Below, piece after piece: positions 1 to 8,408 of a DNA stretch of 64,000 nucleotides (the stretch's first letter is position 1; each line of letters opens with the position of its first letter). The notes under the pieces are model-generated. The model ran no database searches. It had not been told where the DNA came from and saw nothing but the letters and a program-made list of their open reading frames with translations. The stretch is taken from positions 1 through 64,000 of the forward strand of contig JBBRSD010000007.1 in the NCBI GenBank assembly GCA_038245725.1, in the 5' to 3' direction. Made by a program: the position numbers and the translations under genes. Source of the DNA: JBBRSD01 sp038245725. GTDB taxonomy: Bacteria > Actinomycetota > Coriobacteriia > Anaerosomatales > JAAXUF01.

Positions 1-91
1 AGAGCCTTGCCGCGATCGCCCGCAGCGAAAGTCCGTGTTGCCGCAGCAGTGAGATCGCGTATCGTTCCTCGAGGGTGATCTGGGCGCTCAT
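1..91 (-). CDS. IS30-family transposase, N-terminal fragment (runs off window start)
   Basis: Reading the minus strand from the ATG at 91-89 gives 30 codons beginning MSAQITLEERYAISLLRQHG and continuing into a helix-turn-helix (LSLRAIAARL). The 'LTLEERYxIxxLRxxGxSxRxIAxxL' pattern is typical of the DNA-binding N-terminus of IS30-family transposases. An AAAGGGAA ribosome site lies just upstream. The catalytic DDE part lies outside the window, so whether the element is intact cannot be judged. The element's terminal inverted repeat should lie somewhere in 92-340, but I could not place it because only one end is visible. It marks the start of a mosaic region of short unrelated genes. Confidence 0.75.
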   Translation of the reverse strand, partial: MSAQITLEERYAISLLRQHGLSLRAIAARL

Positions 92-344
92 CGGTTCCCT
101 TTTGCTTGGCGGTAGGAGGGAATCGAGAGTGTCCCAGATCGTCCCACCCTCGGGGAGCGGGGGTGTTGCGTTTAGTATCTGAATCCGCCAGGGCATTGAC
201 CGCTGATAGCGCCACAAGGGGGAGCCGGTCTGATCAGCGCGGCGCTCCCGCGCGTGAAGACAGCGATTTCGAGCCGGGATCGCAGGTTATGTGGTTAGCT
301 TAGAATCCGGAAAAGAACAATTGGAGGATTGGAGGTTTGACTTC

Positions 345-722
345 ATGAACCCGACCGAGGAGATCGATAGTTTGATAGCGGGTCTCACCGACTGGCGCGG
401 TCCGATGTTGACCAGGCTTCGCCAACTGATCCACGAGGCTGACCCTGAAGTGGTGGAGGAATGGAAGTACATGGGTGCGCCCGTTTGGTCGCATGATGGG
501 TGTATAGCAGTTGGAGGCGCTTTCAAGACTGCCATAAAGCTAGGCTTTCTATACGGCGCGAGTCTGCCGGACCCGGACAAGCTGTTCAACGATGAGCTTT
601 CGGGCAAACAAAGACGAGCCATCAAATTCTACGAAGGCGATAGCATCAATGAGGAGTCGCTCAAGACTCTCATTCGTTCTGCTGTAGCACACAATCAGAC
701 CAAGAAAGCCAAGAAGAAGTAG
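345..722 (+). CDS. DUF1801 domain protein
   Basis: A 125-residue cytoplasmic protein starting MNPTEEIDS at the ATG preceded by TTGGAGG. An in-frame GTG further upstream at 291 has no ribosome site. The run LRQLIHEADPEVVEEWKYMG, followed by a 'PVWSHDG...FKTAIKLGF' stretch and 'ASLPDP...LFN', matches the DUF1801 family, small frataxin-like-fold proteins (YdhG/YjbR relatives) of unproven function, sometimes proposed to bind iron. The C-terminus is lysine-rich (KKAKKK). A second, more distant DUF1801 gene lies at 8855-9235. No operon partner is evident; the next gene starts 17 bases downstream. Confidence 0.8.
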   Translation: MNPTEEIDSLIAGLTDWRGPMLTRLRQLIHEADPEVVEEWKYMGAPVWSHDGCIAVGGAFKTAIKLGFLYGASLPDPDKLFNDELSGKQRRAIKFYEGDSINEESLKTLIRSAVAHNQTKKAKKK

Positions 723-739
723 CTCGGCGAAGGGGAGCA

Positions 740-1405
740 TTGACGGCACAACACGTGGCCAACGCCGACCTGGTCATCTCCTACCTGCACCTGCGCCGCG
801 CCATCGGCATCATCGGCACGGCACTGCCGTTTACGCTCGTTTTGGGCAAGTGGCTCCTCGATGGCTGGGGAATTCAAGCGTCGATGAGCGCCTACTACTA
901 CACGAGCATGCGGGATGTGTTTGTCGGAAGCCTCTGCGCGACAGGCGTGTTCCTGCTCTCGTATCGCGGCTACGAACGAGCTGATCGCGTGGCAGGGAAT
1001 CTTGCGTGCATCTTCGCTGTGGGAATCGCGCTGTTTCCGACCACGCCACTAACCGGTGCCTCGGCGACCCAGACCCTTGTCGGTCACGTTCACCTGATCT
1101 TCGCCTCGGCGTATTTCCTCACACTGGCGTACTTCTCGTTGGCGCTGTTCAGGAAGACGAATCCGGCCAAGGCGATGACTGCGCGCAAGAAGCAGCGCAA
1201 CATCGTCTACGCGTTGTGCGGCTACACGATCCTCTCGTGCCTCGGGCTCGTGGTCATCGACTTCGTCTTCCTCAAGCACTCCGTACTTCAGGTCGTCGAT
1301 CCGGTCTTCTGGCTCGAGTCGGTAGCGGTGCTGGCGTTCGGCATATCGTGGCTCACGAAGGGTGAAGCCATTCTCGCGGATGTCGGCACGAAAGGGTGCC
1401 CTTAG
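740..1405 (+). CDS. Six-helix membrane protein of unknown function
   Basis: A 221-residue integral membrane protein. A TTG start is used, with AAGGGGAG directly upstream; there is no suitable ATG. Hydrophobic segments lie at about residues 20-38, 60-76, 86-101, 115-140, 155-178 and 190-207. Motifs such as MSAYYYTSMRDVFVG after helix 1 and 'RGYERADRVAGNLA' before helix 3 resemble DUF998/Frag1-like membrane proteins, but I do not recognise a named family with confidence. It follows the DUF1801 gene by 17 bases and could be co-transcribed. No catalytic residues can be proposed. Confidence 0.65.
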   Translation: MTAQHVANADLVISYLHLRRAIGIIGTALPFTLVLGKWLLDGWGIQASMSAYYYTSMRDVFVGSLCATGVFLLSYRGYERADRVAGNLACIFAVGIALFPTTPLTGASATQTLVGHVHLIFASAYFLTLAYFSLALFRKTNPAKAMTARKKQRNIVYALCGYTILSCLGLVVIDFVFLKHSVLQVVDPVFWLESVAVLAFGISWLTKGEAILADVGTKGCP

Positions 1406-1526
1406 CGATCGAGCTCTCGCTTGTCGAGCACGGCATCGAGCGTAGGCGCAAGGTGGGGGATCGACTTTGAGTGGCGTTGACCGCGGCGCGTGCCCGAGAC
1501 GTACGTTGCGCAGAAAGGGAGGTCTC

Positions 1527-2054
1527 GTGGCGGGACAAGATACTTATGCGGGACGTCGAGATGCGCGCTTCGTGACGGTCCGTCGCGGCGGCACGCTCGA
1601 CGAAGAGCGGCACCGTCTGCTGGTGTTCTGGGCGGCCGACTGCGCTGAACACGCCCTCGCCTTCTTCACCGTGGAGCGTCCTGAAGACGATCGGGCCCGC
1701 CTCGCCATCGAAGGCGCACGCGCCTGGGCTCGAGGCGAGACCACGATGACGAAAGCGCGTGAGCTTGCATATGCCGCCCACGATGCCGCTAAGGCCTCCT
1801 CAGGTGCCGCCTGTGAGGCGGCTCGAGCAGCTGGTCACGCTGTAGCGACCGCGCATATGGCGGATCACGAGTTGGCCGCCGCCGCGTACGCCATCCGCGC
1901 GGTCCGTGCCGCGTCGTGCGCGAGTGAGCGAGATGCGGCAGGCATCGCTGAATGCTCGTGGCAGCATGACCGCCTTCCGGATGCCGTCCGACACCTCGTA
2001 ATCTCCGACCAGGTGCAACGGAATGCCAAGTTCTGGACGCTCTTCGACTGTTGA
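1527..2054 (+). CDS. Imm-5-like putative immunity protein
   Basis: A 175-residue alpha-helical, alanine-rich protein. The GTG start is chosen for its AAAGGGAGG ribosome site; longer in-frame starts have none. The run RFVTVRRGGTLDEERHRLLV followed by WAADCAEHAL and an 'AIEGARAWARGE' helix, then an 'ARAAGHAVATAHMADHE' helix, matches the family annotated as Imm-5-like putative immunity proteins. The family name comes from comparative genomics of polymorphic toxin systems, and a real immunity role is unproven. No toxin gene is visible beside it, so it may be an orphan. The last 20 residues diverge from what I would expect for the family. Confidence 0.65.
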   Translation: MAGQDTYAGRRDARFVTVRRGGTLDEERHRLLVFWAADCAEHALAFFTVERPEDDRARLAIEGARAWARGETTMTKARELAYAAHDAAKASSGAACEAARAAGHAVATAHMADHELAAAAYAIRAVRAASCASERDAAGIAECSWQHDRLPDAVRHLVISDQVQRNAKFWTLFDC

Positions 2055-2413
2055 CCCGATTCTAGCCAGCCGTCTGGCGTACTGGCAGCCATGGACCTGT
2101 CGCCGCGCATATTCAGCAAGTGGCCGGATGGCCCACCGGCGCCAGACGTTGGCGCGTTACGTACGGCGCCCGAGCAGGAGCGCACCAATCGACGCCATCG
2201 ACTCGGCGACAATACGACCCTGCACCGGATTGGTGTACGGCGTTGCCCATCCGCTGTCCGCGAAGCCGCCGCGAACGTCTTCATGCGGTCGCCCGGAGCC
2301 CGCATCGCACCATCGAGCGTCAGGCTCTTGAACACGGTGCGAGGTAGAATCAACCGGGGTGCAGGACTGCTACTCACTGGAGACGTCGGTCGGAACAAAA
2401 GGAGGGGGCTCGA
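2055..2413 (+). other. Intergenic stretch without a supported gene
   Basis: About 360 bases. Open frames exist on both strands but have arginine/serine-rich composition, no ribosome sites and no recognisable motif, so I do not call a gene. A TAGAAT at 2345-2350 could be the -10 of the promoter for the following lipoprotein gene, but no convincing -35 sits at the right distance. The stretch may be decayed sequence. Confidence 0.4.
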
Positions 2414-2980
2414 GTGAGGAATCGATTGTTTCGATCGCTGTGCGTCCTGGCGACGCTCGTCACGCTCGCCGCGACAGGATGCACTGCGCAGCCCGGCTTA
2501 AAGCAGGCAGCCCCTGGAGCACAACCCCCCGAGTCCGGCGCGGCGCACGGCGCGACGGAACCGCTTCCCTCGGTTCCAAGCACGACATCGGTGACGTCGC
2601 CCGCCCAATCGGCGAGATCGGGCGTCTCGGCGAAGGCCCGTGCGTACGCACAGAGCGTCGGCGGATGGGACCACAAAGGCGAGACCCTCTATCTCATTGT
2701 GGGCGTGAGCGTCGCCACGGAACGCGAGGCGCGGGCGGCGCTCGACAAGGCGCTCCCGGCCTTGCGCGACCTTCAGCCCTTCTTCATAGTCCAGCGGTCG
2801 GACAGTTTCAGAGGGCTCACGCCTGGGCCATGGGTGGTCGTCGAAGCCTATCGTGCCAAGCCGTCTCCGAAGAACCTGCAGGATGTACGCCGCGCCTTCC
2901 CGGCCGCGCAGGTGCAGCGCGCGGTGGTGATCGTGTCGGCCCCGGTACCCGTGTACGAGGACTTGGTCGGCGGGGACTAA
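2414..2980 (+). CDS. Predicted lipoprotein, unknown function
   Basis: A 188-residue protein with a lipoprotein signal: basic start (MRNRLFRS), hydrophobic core and lipobox LAATGC with Cys23 as the lipidation site. A Pro/Ser/Thr-rich linker (about residues 24-70) follows, then a compact domain of about 115 residues (WDHKGETLYLIVGVSVATER to the end). This domain has the look of a small alpha/beta fold such as a SPOR-like or sporulation-linked domain, but I cannot assign it. The GTG start has a strong AAAAGGAGGGGG ribosome site. It is expected to sit on the outer face of the cytoplasmic membrane. Codon use resembles that of the housekeeping genes. Confidence 0.65.
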   Translation: MRNRLFRSLCVLATLVTLAATGCTAQPGLKQAAPGAQPPESGAAHGATEPLPSVPSTTSVTSPAQSARSGVSAKARAYAQSVGGWDHKGETLYLIVGVSVATEREARAALDKALPALRDLQPFFIVQRSDSFRGLTPGPWVVVEAYRAKPSPKNLQDVRRAFPAAQVQRAVVIVSAPVPVYEDLVGGD

Positions 2981-3055
2981 CGTGCCTCCCCACGCAGGCA
3001 TCGGGCCGTCGTCGCAAGCGCCGGACTTTTGTAAGGCGTAGGCTCTTGTTCACGC

Positions 3056-3304
3056 ATGATACGACAGGCCGAACCGGTCTCGGGATTGGGGATCTTTGAT
3101 GAAATAGGCGCGCGCAACACGGTTAAAGGCGAGGTCAAGTCGGTTCAGAAGGGCGACATCATGTCGCTGGTGAAGCTCGACGTCGCCCCTTGCGAGATGG
3201 CGTCTGTGCTCACGACTGAGTCGCTCGAGGAGATGGATCTCCGGGTCGGTGACAAGGTCAGCCTGGTCGTCAAGGCTGTCAACGTCCTTCCCGTCAAAGA
3301 GTAG
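3056..3304 (+). CDS. TOBE/Mop-type molybdate-binding domain protein
   Basis: A small protein (82 residues as drawn). The portion from about residue 18, ARNTVKGEVKSVQKGDIMSL, then a 'VLTTESLEEMDLRVGDKVSLVVKAVNV' stretch, is a clear TOBE (Mop-like) oligomerising anion-binding domain of the kind found in molbindins and ModE/ModC C-termini. Single-domain Mop proteins store or buffer molybdate or tungstate in the cytoplasm. The true start is uncertain: the ATG at 3056 lacks a good ribosome site and a TTG at 3086 is an alternative, giving a protein closer to the usual 70 residues. No molybdate transport genes lie nearby. Confidence 0.7.
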   Translation: MIRQAEPVSGLGIFDEIGARNTVKGEVKSVQKGDIMSLVKLDVAPCEMASVLTTESLEEMDLRVGDKVSLVVKAVNVLPVKE

Positions 3305-3367
3305 ATCCTTCGACGGGCCAGGGCCGTGGCGGTTCACTCGCTCCCAGCGGATTGCGGAAGGTGTTCG

Positions 3368-3745
3368 ATGGCGGACAAGACGGTAGCTCAGAGGGGCCGT
3401 GTGAAGCCCGGCGCCAGCATCGCTGTTCTGAACCCGGTTACGAACGTCGTGGAGTCTTTGGGTTTGCCAGTGGACGTCACGTTCGTCGAACCCGAAGACG
3501 CTCAGCTCGTGTTCTTGTTCGTGAACACACTCACTGAACTCCAAGCTCAGATGCCGGAAGCGGTTTCGAAGCTCGCTCCCGAGGCTTCGATCTGGGTCTT
3601 CTACCGAAAAGGTTCCAAGGCGGTAGGGCTCGATATGAATCGCGACAACATTTGGGCGATCGCCGAGAAGCTGGACCTGCGTCCCTTGGGCCTGGTCGGT
3701 GTTGATGAGACGTGGTCGGCATTCCGGCTGAGACCTTCCGGGTAG
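3368..3745 (+). CDS. DUF3052-like protein
   Basis: A 125-residue cytoplasmic protein starting MADKTVAQRG; the ATG follows GGAAGGTG. A predicted nucleotide-binding-like alpha/beta fold contains 'VDVTFVEPEDAQLVFLFV', 'SIWVFYRKGSKAVG' and 'WAIAEKLDLRPLGLVGVDETWSAFRLRP'. The ending 'DDxWSAxRxRP' and the central 'WVxYxKG' strand are characteristic of the DUF3052 group of small proteins, whose function is unknown. It stands alone with short flanking gaps. I am fairly sure it is a real gene and less sure of the family label. Confidence 0.65.
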   Translation: MADKTVAQRGRVKPGASIAVLNPVTNVVESLGLPVDVTFVEPEDAQLVFLFVNTLTELQAQMPEAVSKLAPEASIWVFYRKGSKAVGLDMNRDNIWAIAEKLDLRPLGLVGVDETWSAFRLRPSG

Positions 3746-3872
3746 CACGGGCACCCGCGAGCGGCCCGCTTCAGGCGGGTATGAACGGCTCGTGCTCGAC
3801 AACAGCGCGGCGGACATTTTGCCAAGGAAGATGCTCTCTGCACTATCGGAGATTGACCTGAGGAGGGTCGGC

Positions 3873-4133
3873 GTGGACTACGAGGGGAAGCTCGACAGTT
3901 CGGGTGCGTACGCCTTCAATCCTCTGCTTGACGAGGAGCACGAAACGCCGCCCGAGGAGTTCTCGAATCCAGCCGGCGTGAGCCGAGGCGACTGCGACGC
4001 CGAGGAGGGCGTCAGCCAGGATCCCAGTTGCGACCTCGAGGCCACGGCCCAGATCCAGGATCTCGTCCTCGAGGAGACTAAGCCGGGCTACGGTATTGAA
4101 GGCTTCGAGGGCGAAGAAGTCGGCGGCGGTTAG
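3873..4133 (+). CDS. Small acidic hypothetical protein
   Basis: An 86-residue, strongly acidic protein (VDYEGKLDSSGAYAFNPLLD...). The GTG start is chosen because TGAGGAGGGTC lies just upstream; an upstream in-frame GTG/ATG would add 27 residues without a ribosome site. The protein has many Glu/Asp and four prolines, so it may be largely disordered. It contains two cysteines (GDCDAEEG, DPSCDLE). I do not recognise it. The ribosome site and in-frame length are the only support. Confidence 0.45.
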   Translation: MDYEGKLDSSGAYAFNPLLDEEHETPPEEFSNPAGVSRGDCDAEEGVSQDPSCDLEATAQIQDLVLEETKPGYGIEGFEGEEVGGG

Positions 4134-4183
4134 CCTATCGCGTTCTTCGTGCCGCGCTGCAGTCGACCTTGGAGGTCTTAGTT

Positions 4184-4642
4184 ATGACGCGCCATCGCCT
4201 CATCCGTGCCGGCCTGATAGGGGCAATCGTTCTTCTTGCCGGGTGCACGCGAGCGCCTGCCGCGAATACATCGGGCCAGAAGATCTTCGCCTTGGGCGTC
4301 GGCCACTCTGGATCGATTCCGCGGTCGATGGGCGACGGACCCTATGCGACGGAAGGCCTGTCCTGCGCCGGCTGTCATGGGTCTGAAGGAGCAGGTACCG
4401 GCATCGCGCCGGCGGTAACTCGCGCCGTGCTTGGCACCAGCCACACCATCGCCCACAAGCCGGTACTCGGCTCGCCACCGCCACCAGCTGTCGCCGAGGG
4501 CCCTTGGACCATGCAGCAAACAATCGAAGCGGTCACGACGGGTGTGACCCCTGAGGGTAATCACTTGGGTGGTCGCATGCCGCGATGGCGACTCGACACG
4601 CAGGATGCCGCGGCTCTCGCCCAGTTCCTGGGGAGCTTGTAG
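4184..4642 (+). CDS. Monoheme cytochrome c lipoprotein
   Basis: A 152-residue predicted lipoprotein (MTRHRLIRAGLIGAIVLLAGC; lipobox LLAGC) with one heme c motif, SCAGCHGSEGAG. A C-terminal 'GGRMPRWRLDTQDAAALAQFLGSL' supplies a likely Met sixth ligand followed by the closing helix of a class I cytochrome c. It would be an electron shuttle tethered to the outer face of the membrane. The start ATG has TTGGAGG upstream. It lies some 30 kb from the multiheme cytochrome genes and has no obvious redox partner beside it. Membership of the class I cytochrome fold is inferred from the motif order. Confidence 0.8.
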   Translation: MTRHRLIRAGLIGAIVLLAGCTRAPAANTSGQKIFALGVGHSGSIPRSMGDGPYATEGLSCAGCHGSEGAGTGIAPAVTRAVLGTSHTIAHKPVLGSPPPPAVAEGPWTMQQTIEAVTTGVTPEGNHLGGRMPRWRLDTQDAAALAQFLGSL

Positions 4643-4709
4643 TCATTCCACACAGAGCGTTGGAGCGCTGCGCACGCGCAGCACGTCAGGGCTACGAACG
4701 GGAGGTGTG

Positions 4710-5183
4710 TTGGAAACAATAGAGTTTGACGGCTGGCGCGCGGAGGTCGACCCCATCGCAAATCGCGCCGCCTACGCCCAGATTCCGCGAAGTGCGGCTG
4801 AGGAGTGCTCGTGCTCCGAGTGTCTGAACTTTGTGAAGGCGAGGGTCGACGGCCTGGTCTACTCGGCCCATACACTCAATATCTTCAAGCGCTTGGGTAT
4901 CGACGCCGCGCGAGAAAGCGAAGTCTATGCGATGGACGCGGGAGCCAATCGTTCGGGACTATATCTCTACGGCGGATGGTTCAACGTTATCGGTCGGCTC
5001 CTGTGCGACGACGCGGCGAGCCCAACCGAGATCACCCGCGAGTTGCAGCTGTTCCCAATGGCAGACGCGGCGCTCCCGGATTCGGCGTTCGGCGACGTCC
5101 CCATGTTCCGCATCGAGTTCGTGATCGCGCTGCCCTGGCTTCTCGATGAGCCATACCCAAACGCCCCTCGCGGGCGCAGGTGA
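4710..5183 (+). CDS. Hypothetical protein with CxCxxC motif
   Basis: A 157-residue cytoplasmic protein starting at TTG (4710) just after GGGAGG; a GTG at 4707 is too close to the ribosome site. It begins LETIEFDGWRAEVDPIANRA and carries a cysteine cluster ECSCSECLNF around residue 32 that could bind a metal. The rest is predicted alpha/beta: 'RLGIDAARESEVYAMD', 'GLYLYGGWFNVIGRLL', 'FRIEFVIALPWLL'. Uncharacterised proteins of this layout with a 'CxCxxCxN' motif occur in many bacteria, but I know of no assigned function. Confidence 0.55.
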   Translation: METIEFDGWRAEVDPIANRAAYAQIPRSAAEECSCSECLNFVKARVDGLVYSAHTLNIFKRLGIDAARESEVYAMDAGANRSGLYLYGGWFNVIGRLLCDDAASPTEITRELQLFPMADAALPDSAFGDVPMFRIEFVIALPWLLDEPYPNAPRGRR

Positions 5184-5509
5184 TGAATCGAGGCGGATCA
5201 GTATGGATCTCGACGGGATCAAGGCATCGATTGGTGGAATGAGTGTCCCGCTCTCGGGCAGCGCGAAGCCGCTCGCGATTGCGGTGCCGGTCTTGCCTCG
5301 AAAGACGGATGCGCGCAGACGTATGGTCCGCGGGCTGATGTGAGCGAAGCAGTCCGACCTTCGTGACGCGCACCGCCGGCCTGGACCCTCGGTTGAGAAG
5401 AAGAACGACGCCGTAGCGTCATCACGCGCCAGCCCGTGCTACCCTTCCCGAACGACCCCTTGGACCGAGATCCGACCGTGCGCGGCGGGTACTCGGGAAG
5501 GAGATACGG

Positions 5510-5917
5510 ATGAGACGCACCATGCTGGGTGGCAAGATTCACAGCGCCACTGTCACCGATGCCTGCCTGGACTACGAGGGCAGCGTCACTGTCGATCTCG
5601 ATCTGCTCGATGCGGCCGGCATCGCCGAGAACGAGGCGGTCGAGATCTGGAACGTCACGAGCGGCGCCCGCCTGACCACCTATGCGCTCGCAGGGCCCCG
5701 CGCATCCGGCGTTGTCTGTGTCAACGGTGCGGCAGCCCATCACGCTCGGCGAGACGACCTTGTGATCATCGCGAGCTTCGTTTGCCTCGATGAAGCGGAG
5801 GTTCGCACCTGGCGTCCTCGCGTCGTTTTCGTCGATGGATCGAACCGCCTCAGGGAGCAGCGTCCCGAGCGACTCCCGAGCTCACGCGACCATGCTGGCG
5901 ATCTCGACACCCGCTGA
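5510..5917 (+). CDS. panD: Aspartate 1-decarboxylase
   Basis: PanD converts L-aspartate to beta-alanine for pantothenate/CoA synthesis. The 135-residue length suits the family (about 115-140). The protein starts MRRTMLGGKIHSATVTDACL and contains the self-processing site 'EGSVTVD' (Gly-Ser bond at residues 24/25, which becomes the pyruvoyl cofactor), then 'EAVEIWNVTSGARLTTYAL' and 'VCVNGAAAHHARRDDLVIIASF', all conserved in PanD. GGAAGGAG precedes the ATG. panB and panC are not in the window, so it is transcribed apart from the rest of the pathway. The last 20 residues (RPERLPSSRDHAGDLDTR) are an unusual tail. Confidence 0.93.
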   Translation: MRRTMLGGKIHSATVTDACLDYEGSVTVDLDLLDAAGIAENEAVEIWNVTSGARLTTYALAGPRASGVVCVNGAAAHHARRDDLVIIASFVCLDEAEVRTWRPRVVFVDGSNRLREQRPERLPSSRDHAGDLDTR

Positions 5918-6169
5918 TCTTCACGCGCGATCGCGACGTCTTATGGCTTCGCTCCGAACAAATGGTCCAGAAACCTGCCCAACGCGCCGACAATAGGGGT
6001 GAGCCGTCACTCGCTCCCCGGGCGACGACCCTGTGGATGTGCGCCGATGGGGGCGCTCGACGGACATGGCGACGAGCATGACCGCATGCGTACTTGCCTC
6101 GGAGCAGGTCGCAACAGCGGGGTTCAGCCGACGTGACAAGTGAGGCGACGAGGCACGAAGGGAGTACCG

Positions 6170-7423
6170 ATGGGGGGTCTCACCAGAGCACTCGCGATTC
6201 TGTGCCTTCTGGCCGGGATTGCACTCACCTTCGCGCCGGCATTGGACACTACCGGACACTCTGCGAGCGCCTTGCCCGGTGGGATCACGGTGACTGCAAC
6301 CGTGCGTGCGCTGGCCATACCCCCTCACCCTCCCTTGGCTGGTCTGCAGGCGAGCGCCCAGGGCTACATCATCGCGATCAGTTGGACGAACCCTGCCGCG
6401 CCGTACTCAGGCACGCTGATCGAGTGGTACACCGACCACGCTCATCGGGGAACGGGCTTTGATTCCGCCTGGCACGAGTACGAGACCTACTACCCTCCCG
6501 CGACCTGGGCGCGTGTCTCCGCTCCGATGGGCGCTCGATACTCACTTCGAGGCTCGGCCTACTACGACGGCGGAACGACGATGTCGGTGCCCGCCGAAGC
6601 GTCGGTGGTGATCACCGCTCCGGTTGATCTTTCGATCTCTTGTCCTTCGACCGGCTACGCTGCAAGCCCGGCCCTCAGCAGGCGCTACGGGGAGACGACG
6701 TATCGGCGGCGCTTCGTAATCCAGATCGGGGTGCCCGGTGACGGGGCCAACAACTCCATGGGATCGAATCCGATCAGTTGGAGTCCCCAACTCCGCGCAG
6801 CCCCTGCGATTAAGGTCTACCGTCTCCAGCCGAAGAAGGTCCGGCTTCGGAGGCCGGGCGGTGCCAGGGGCTACTACTGGTCGACGGCGAGCACCGGTCG
6901 CGCAGCGACCACCCGCTACTGGGGTCTGATGCGCAGCGTTCAAGCTGCTTTCGCGGACGGCTACCCAGCAGGGTGCAGCTACCCTCTCACGTCTACCGTG
7001 CCAGGCGCGTACAAGCTGGTGATGGAAGGTGAGTTCGCAGAAGGGTTCGCGATTGGGGGAGTCCGAAGTTGGAAGGCGACACGCTACATCACACTTGCGC
7101 CGACCAGATTCGGAGTCAAGCTCACGGCTCCAAGGGTCCAGAAGAATCCACGGCACGGCAAGAAGATCGCATTCAGCGCGACTCTCAGTCCGCGCCGAGC
7201 GGCCACGATCCGAGTGAGTATCCAACGCCGACTGCGCGGTAGATGGAAGAATTACAAGACACTCAACGTGAAGTCCAAAGTCACGGGAATCTGGACTGCG
7301 AGGATCTTGGTCAAGAAGGCGGGATCCTTCAGGGTTCGGACCACGGTGGCTGGCACGATCGTCGATCGCTATCGCGAGTACGCGTCGGCCGTGTCGGCCT
7401 GGCGAGCCTTCAAGGTCCGCTGA
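6170..7423 (+). CDS. Large secreted protein with Fn3/Ig-like domains
   Basis: A 417-residue exported protein. The signal peptide (MGGLTRALAILCLLAGIALT..., cleavage predicted near residue 25-35) is followed by a fibronectin-III-like segment ('GYIIAISWTNPAAPYSGTLIEW ... YSLRGSAYYDGG'), a central region without recognised motif, and a basic C-terminal Ig-like domain ('KIAFSATLSPRRAATIRVSIQRR ... GIWTARILVKKAGSFRVRTTVAG') of the type found in surface proteins that bind the cell wall. GAAGGGAG precedes the ATG. No anchor or catalytic motif is visible. It is probably extracellular or wall-associated; its function is unknown. Flanking genes are unrelated. Confidence 0.65.
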   Translation: MGGLTRALAILCLLAGIALTFAPALDTTGHSASALPGGITVTATVRALAIPPHPPLAGLQASAQGYIIAISWTNPAAPYSGTLIEWYTDHAHRGTGFDSAWHEYETYYPPATWARVSAPMGARYSLRGSAYYDGGTTMSVPAEASVVITAPVDLSISCPSTGYAASPALSRRYGETTYRRRFVIQIGVPGDGANNSMGSNPISWSPQLRAAPAIKVYRLQPKKVRLRRPGGARGYYWSTASTGRAATTRYWGLMRSVQAAFADGYPAGCSYPLTSTVPGAYKLVMEGEFAEGFAIGGVRSWKATRYITLAPTRFGVKLTAPRVQKNPRHGKKIAFSATLSPRRAATIRVSIQRRLRGRWKNYKTLNVKSKVTGIWTARILVKKAGSFRVRTTVAGTIVDRYREYASAVSAWRAFKVR

Positions 7424-7464
7424 CGACCCGCGATGCCGTTGTCGGCGGTTTCGGCGACTGGCGC

Positions 7465-7686
7465 CTAGACGAGAATCTGCGCCACTACGTCGTTTCCGTC
7501 GAACGTGAGGCCGAGCAGGGTCTTGCCCGCACGGCCGGACCACTTTCGAACGTCATCCTCAAACGTCGGACAGTCGGCCGTGACTTGGAGAATGTCACCG
7601 GGCGACGTCTCGTGCATGCACGTGATGATCGCGTGAATGGGCTGCGGACAACGCAGCCCTCTCGTGTCGAGCACCTTGGTGGCCAT
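7465..7686 (-). CDS. TusA/SirA-family sulfur-carrier-like protein
   Basis: A 73-residue protein (MATKVLDTRGLRCPQPIHAI...) with the family hallmark RGLRCPQP, in which the Cys of the CPxP motif (Cys13) carries persulfide sulfur in TusA. The C-terminal 'DILQVTADCPTFEDDVRKW ... LLGLTFDGNDVVAQILV' matches the two-layer alpha/beta fold. The start is set by AAGGAG seven bases upstream. TusA-like proteins deliver sulfur to tRNA thiolation, molybdenum cofactor or other sulfur pathways; without a sulfurtransferase neighbour the partner cannot be named. It is transcribed away from the following gene. Confidence 0.85.
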   Translation of the reverse strand: MATKVLDTRGLRCPQPIHAIITCMHETSPGDILQVTADCPTFEDDVRKWSGRAGKTLLGLTFDGNDVVAQILV

Positions 7687-8009
7687 TGTCGCTCCTTCGG
7701 GTTCCGTGTTTGAGCGTCGCCGTCGAATCACTGCGCACACGCTTCGGCCACTCGCAGATTCTGTGAGGACAGTCTGCCATATTGCAGTGAGTGTCTGCGA
7801 GCGGCGATCGGATACCGATCGAGCGGGACCCTCGGGCTGTTCGCCCTCCTCGAGAGTCCGCGGACCAAACGCTCAGGCGCCGGCTGGACCGCTATGTGAC
7901 GCGCTTCATTGGCGTTCGAGGGAATACCCAGTGTGAGCCGTGGCTCGTGAGTGCGACGGCCGTGAGTACCCATCATCTTGCGGACCGGGTTCCGCGGCAG
8001 GGAGTGGGC
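7687..8009. other. Divergent intergenic region
   Basis: About 320 bases between the divergent TusA-like and DUF1622 genes, expected to hold both promoters. I see no sigma-70 match good enough to mark and no strong hairpin. The open frame that extends the DUF1622 gene upstream through this region lacks a ribosome site and has non-coding composition. Confidence 0.4.
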
Positions 8010-8408
8010 ATGCTGGAGCAACTGACGAACGCAGCGGTATTGGTATCGGCGGCCTTTGAAGTCGTGGGTGTGGCGGTTATCGTCGGCGGTTTTGTGTGGG
8101 CTCTGGTATGCGCGTTCGCGGCGAGAGGCAAGACCGGCACGAGCGCATACGTCGTCGTCCGGAACATCTTCGGCAGGAGCGTACTTCTCGGCTTGGAGAT
8201 CCTCGTCGCGGCAGACCTCGTGCGCACGATCGCCGTCGCTCCGACGTTGGACAACCTGATGGCCCTGGGCCTGCTCGTGCTTATTCGGACGTTCCTCTCG
8301 TGGTCATTTGACGTGGAACTCGAAGGTATGTGGCCTTGGAGGAAGCGAGAGGTCGAGCTGCGAGAACGGTCGGCGCGCATCGACGTCGCAGAGAAGGCCG
8401 ATGCGTGA
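8010..8408 (+). CDS. DUF1622 membrane protein
   Basis: A 132-residue membrane protein starting MLEQLTNAAVLVSAAFEVVG; the ATG follows GCAGGGAG. Three hydrophobic helices are visible: about residues 8-37 ('VLVSAAFEVVGVAVIVGGFVW'), 60-80 ('GRSVLLGLEILVAADLVRT') and 87-105 ('NLMALGLLVLIRTFLSW'), followed by a charged cytoplasmic tail with 'EGMWPWRK'. The 'RxxLGRxLLLGLEfLVAADIIRTV' and 'LxxLaxiVlIRTfLsfsLexEieG' patterns are those of DUF1622, of unknown function. Its stop overlaps the start of the TfoX-like gene, implying co-translation. Confidence 0.82.
   Translation: MLEQLTNAAVLVSAAFEVVGVAVIVGGFVWALVCAFAARGKTGTSAYVVVRNIFGRSVLLGLEILVAADLVRTIAVAPTLDNLMALGLLVLIRTFLSWSFDVELEGMWPWRKREVELRERSARIDVAEKADA

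Noticed and set aside
5203..5343. A 46-codon open frame between the CxCxxC protein and panD
   Set aside because: Short, only a marginal ribosome site, and no recognisable motif.
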